The notes beneath the pieces were generated by a model. It made no database searches and was not told the DNA's origin. It saw only the letters and a list, made by a program, of their open reading frames with translations. Both the position numbers and the translations under genes were made by a program. A stretch of 33,897 nucleotides of DNA from assembly GCA_027859175.1 (NCBI GenBank), contig JAQIBG010000382.1, forward strand, positions 1-33,897. The letters are read 5' to 3'. Source of the stretch: Planctomycetota bacterium. GTDB lineage: Bacteria; Planctomycetota; UBA11346. Within the stretch, counting starts at the first letter, position 1. Each line of letters begins with the position of its first letter. Positions 32,623-33,897 of the stretch are shown piece after piece.

Positions 32623-33849
32623 ATGCCAGCGTGTCCTCGATGTCATGCCATTACCACAGGTACGCCCTGCACTCAGTGCGGGGCGCGCTTCGCGGTGACG
32701 TGCTCGACACCAAATGGACCCGGCGCAGCCAACCAAGCCCCTGAGCATGGAACGGTCACCCCCGGCGGTTACCAGATCATGGGCGGGATGGCGAGCGGCG
32801 GCATGGGACTGCTGTTGTATGGACAACGTACCCATGATGCCCACCCGGTGGTTTTGAAGGCACCGAAACAGCGCGACGCCGAGGCTCGGCTACGATTTAC
32901 CCGTGAAGCGCAGGCCCTGGCCAGCCTCGATCATCCCAACGTGGTGCGCTTGCTCGATATCGACAGCACCAGTGATGGCCTGCCGCTGTTGGTGCTTGAG
33001 CACATTAATGGGCCCAACCTCCGCCAAGTGTTGCAGCGCGGAACGCCGCCCCTGGGCTTTACCGAACGAGTCGCAAACGATCTGGCGCGCGCACTCGACC
33101 ACTGCCATCGGCGCGGGATCGTGCACCGTGATATTAAACCCGAGAATGTTGTGGTGCAGGGCGAAGGCTGCGTGGTGATCGATTTTGGTTTGGCCCTGGT
33201 TGACGTTGATCGCGCTGGGCGCCGGCTCGGCCAAACCATGACGCCGGTCGGTAGCTTACTTGGGACGCCCCCCTACGTGGCGCCGGAACAACTGGGTGAT
33301 GCCAGCCAAGTTTCGAGTGCTGCCGATATATTTAGTTTTGGCCGCCTGCTCCAAGAGTGCCTCGGCGAGGGTCCCAGTCGAGATCCGCGCCGGCAACGCT
33401 GGTTAGATCTTAGCCAACAGATGTGCCGGCTCGATCCGCGCCATCGCCCTCAAGCCAAAGCCGTGTTGGATTTGATTAGACCGAGCTCACACGCTCGTCG
33501 GGCTGCCACCACCAGCGCGGCGGTACGCCCGATTATTGGCAGTGTGGCCGGTGGATTATTGTGCGCCGCTGGGTTGCTCGCAGCAATCAGCTGGTGGCCA
33601 CATCAAACCAGCAGCTTCAAGCTCGAAGGCCTGCTAGCAGATCCCGACGGTGCGGACGTGACCCTCGATCTCGCAAACGGCGAGATACTGAGAATTGAAG
33701 GCCGCGGCAACACCCAACTACGGTTACCAGGTGGCGGAAAATGGTCGTACGGGCCACTGCATATCCAAGGCAACGCCAATGGGTATGTGGTGCTGCGCCT
33801 ACGCGATGACGACGGGCGCTGGCAACTGACCGTCCGTAATGATCCCTAG
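32623..33849 (+). CDS. Zinc-ribbon Ser/Thr protein kinase with membrane anchor
   Basis: A 408-residue Hanks-type kinase. A small zinc ribbon (C4, C7, C16, C19; CPRC and CTQC) precedes the kinase domain (~50-290). The glycine loop reads GGMASGGMG. K79 (VVLK) and E95 are the likely ATP-anchoring pair. HRDIKPEN supplies catalytic D170, DFG begins at D187, and APE is at 220-222. One membrane helix (~302-325) is followed by a ~80-residue outer domain rich in beta strands (KLEGLLADPDGADVTLDLANGE), without PASTA repeats. ATG 32623 has GGAG 6 bp upstream and starts right at the zinc ribbon; an earlier TTG at 32593 is less likely. The outer domain may sense an extracytoplasmic signal (inference). Confidence 0.92.
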   Translation: MPACPRCHAITTGTPCTQCGARFAVTCSTPNGPGAANQAPEHGTVTPGGYQIMGGMASGGMGLLLYGQRTHDAHPVVLKAPKQRDAEARLRFTREAQALASLDHPNVVRLLDIDSTSDGLPLLVLEHINGPNLRQVLQRGTPPLGFTERVANDLARALDHCHRRGIVHRDIKPENVVVQGEGCVVIDFGLALVDVDRAGRRLGQTMTPVGSLLGTPPYVAPEQLGDASQVSSAADIFSFGRLLQECLGEGPSRDPRRQRWLDLSQQMCRLDPRHRPQAKAVLDLIRPSSHARRAATTSAAVRPIIGSVAGGLLCAAGLLAAISWWPHQTSSFKLEGLLADPDGADVTLDLANGEILRIEGRGNTQLRLPGGGKWSYGPLHIQGNANGYVVLRLRDDDGRWQLTVRNDP

Positions 33850-33872
33850 CAGGCAGTTGAAATACAGCCTGC
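33849..33872 (+). other. Weak hairpin after the Ser/Thr kinase gene
   Basis: GCAGGC (33849-33854) and GCCTGC (33867-33872) could form a 6-bp stem with a 12-nt loop directly after the stop. It is followed by a G-rich run rather than a T tract, so it is not a convincing intrinsic terminator. The window ends 25 bp later. Confidence 0.25.
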
Positions 33873-33897
33873 GGGGGGTTGAAGGGGGGTCACAGAC

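Noticed and set aside
1-33897. CRISPR arrays, tRNA or rRNA genes, insertion sequences, phage genes
   Set aside because: No regularly spaced identical repeats, cloverleaf patterns, transposase motifs or phage structural genes were recognised on either strand.

Overview
The window is GC-rich bacterial DNA, densely packed with genes and coding almost throughout. No rRNA, tRNA, CRISPR array or transposase gene was seen. Lineage can only be inferred: a multi-kilobase cadherin-like secreted protein, lipoproteins, a DUF3142 protein, pyruvate phosphate dikinase, a zinc-ribbon Ser/Thr kinase and patchy Shine-Dalgarno use would fit a Gram-negative member of the PVC group (Planctomycetota or relatives) or a similar little-cultured phylum. 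No marker gene here settles it.

Layout. Positions 1-11230 (minus) are one uninterrupted reading frame that runs off the left edge. It encodes a secreted protein of more than 3,740 residues: signal peptide, three divergent copies of a ~400-residue module separated by Ig-like domains, about fifteen tandem ~100-residue cadherin-like units, and a C-terminal domain of the GYWI/GWN type. A divergent AraC-type regulator follows (11577-12473), preceded by a 21-bp near-identical direct repeat. It overlaps tail to tail a small membrane-anchored hypothetical (12442-12867, minus). Next comes a MASE1-PAS hybrid histidine kinase (13066-15501), then a repeat-rich gap holding an inverted-repeat element and a LacI-type palindrome. 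After the gap is a two-gene sugar-type catabolic operon: a Gfo/Idh/MocA dehydrogenase with a single-base frameshift, and a xylose-isomerase-like TIM barrel (15751-17550).

Positions 17569-28130 are a signalling and envelope block. It holds a soluble PAS histidine kinase (minus), divergent from a translationally coupled pair of lipoproteins (DUF3142 and helical-repeat). Two overlapping GGDEF diguanylate cyclases follow, only one of which has an inhibitory I-site. Last is an overlapping REC-HDOD-pseudoreceiver protein and PAS histidine kinase. A strong hairpin terminator at 28171-28205 separates this block from pyruvate phosphate dikinase (28226-31108, minus), which carries an unusual Lys/Ala-rich tail, and a CCA-adding/poly(A) polymerase-family enzyme (31289-32482, minus). 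A zinc-ribbon Ser/Thr kinase with a membrane anchor (32623-33849) ends the window.

How it may work together (inference). Three histidine kinases, two cyclic-di-GMP synthases, an HDOD protein and a Ser/Thr kinase lie within 21 kb, with no classical DNA-binding response regulator. The neighbouring products are surface proteins: a giant adhesin-like protein and two lipoproteins. A surface or attachment signalling locus is plausible, but nothing in the sequence proves these genes act together. The best leads for something undescribed are the three-copy N-terminal module of the giant protein, the lipoprotein pair with its divergent kinase, the I-site asymmetry of the cyclase pair, the basic tail on the dikinase, and the repeat and operator architecture upstream of the regulator and the sugar operon.
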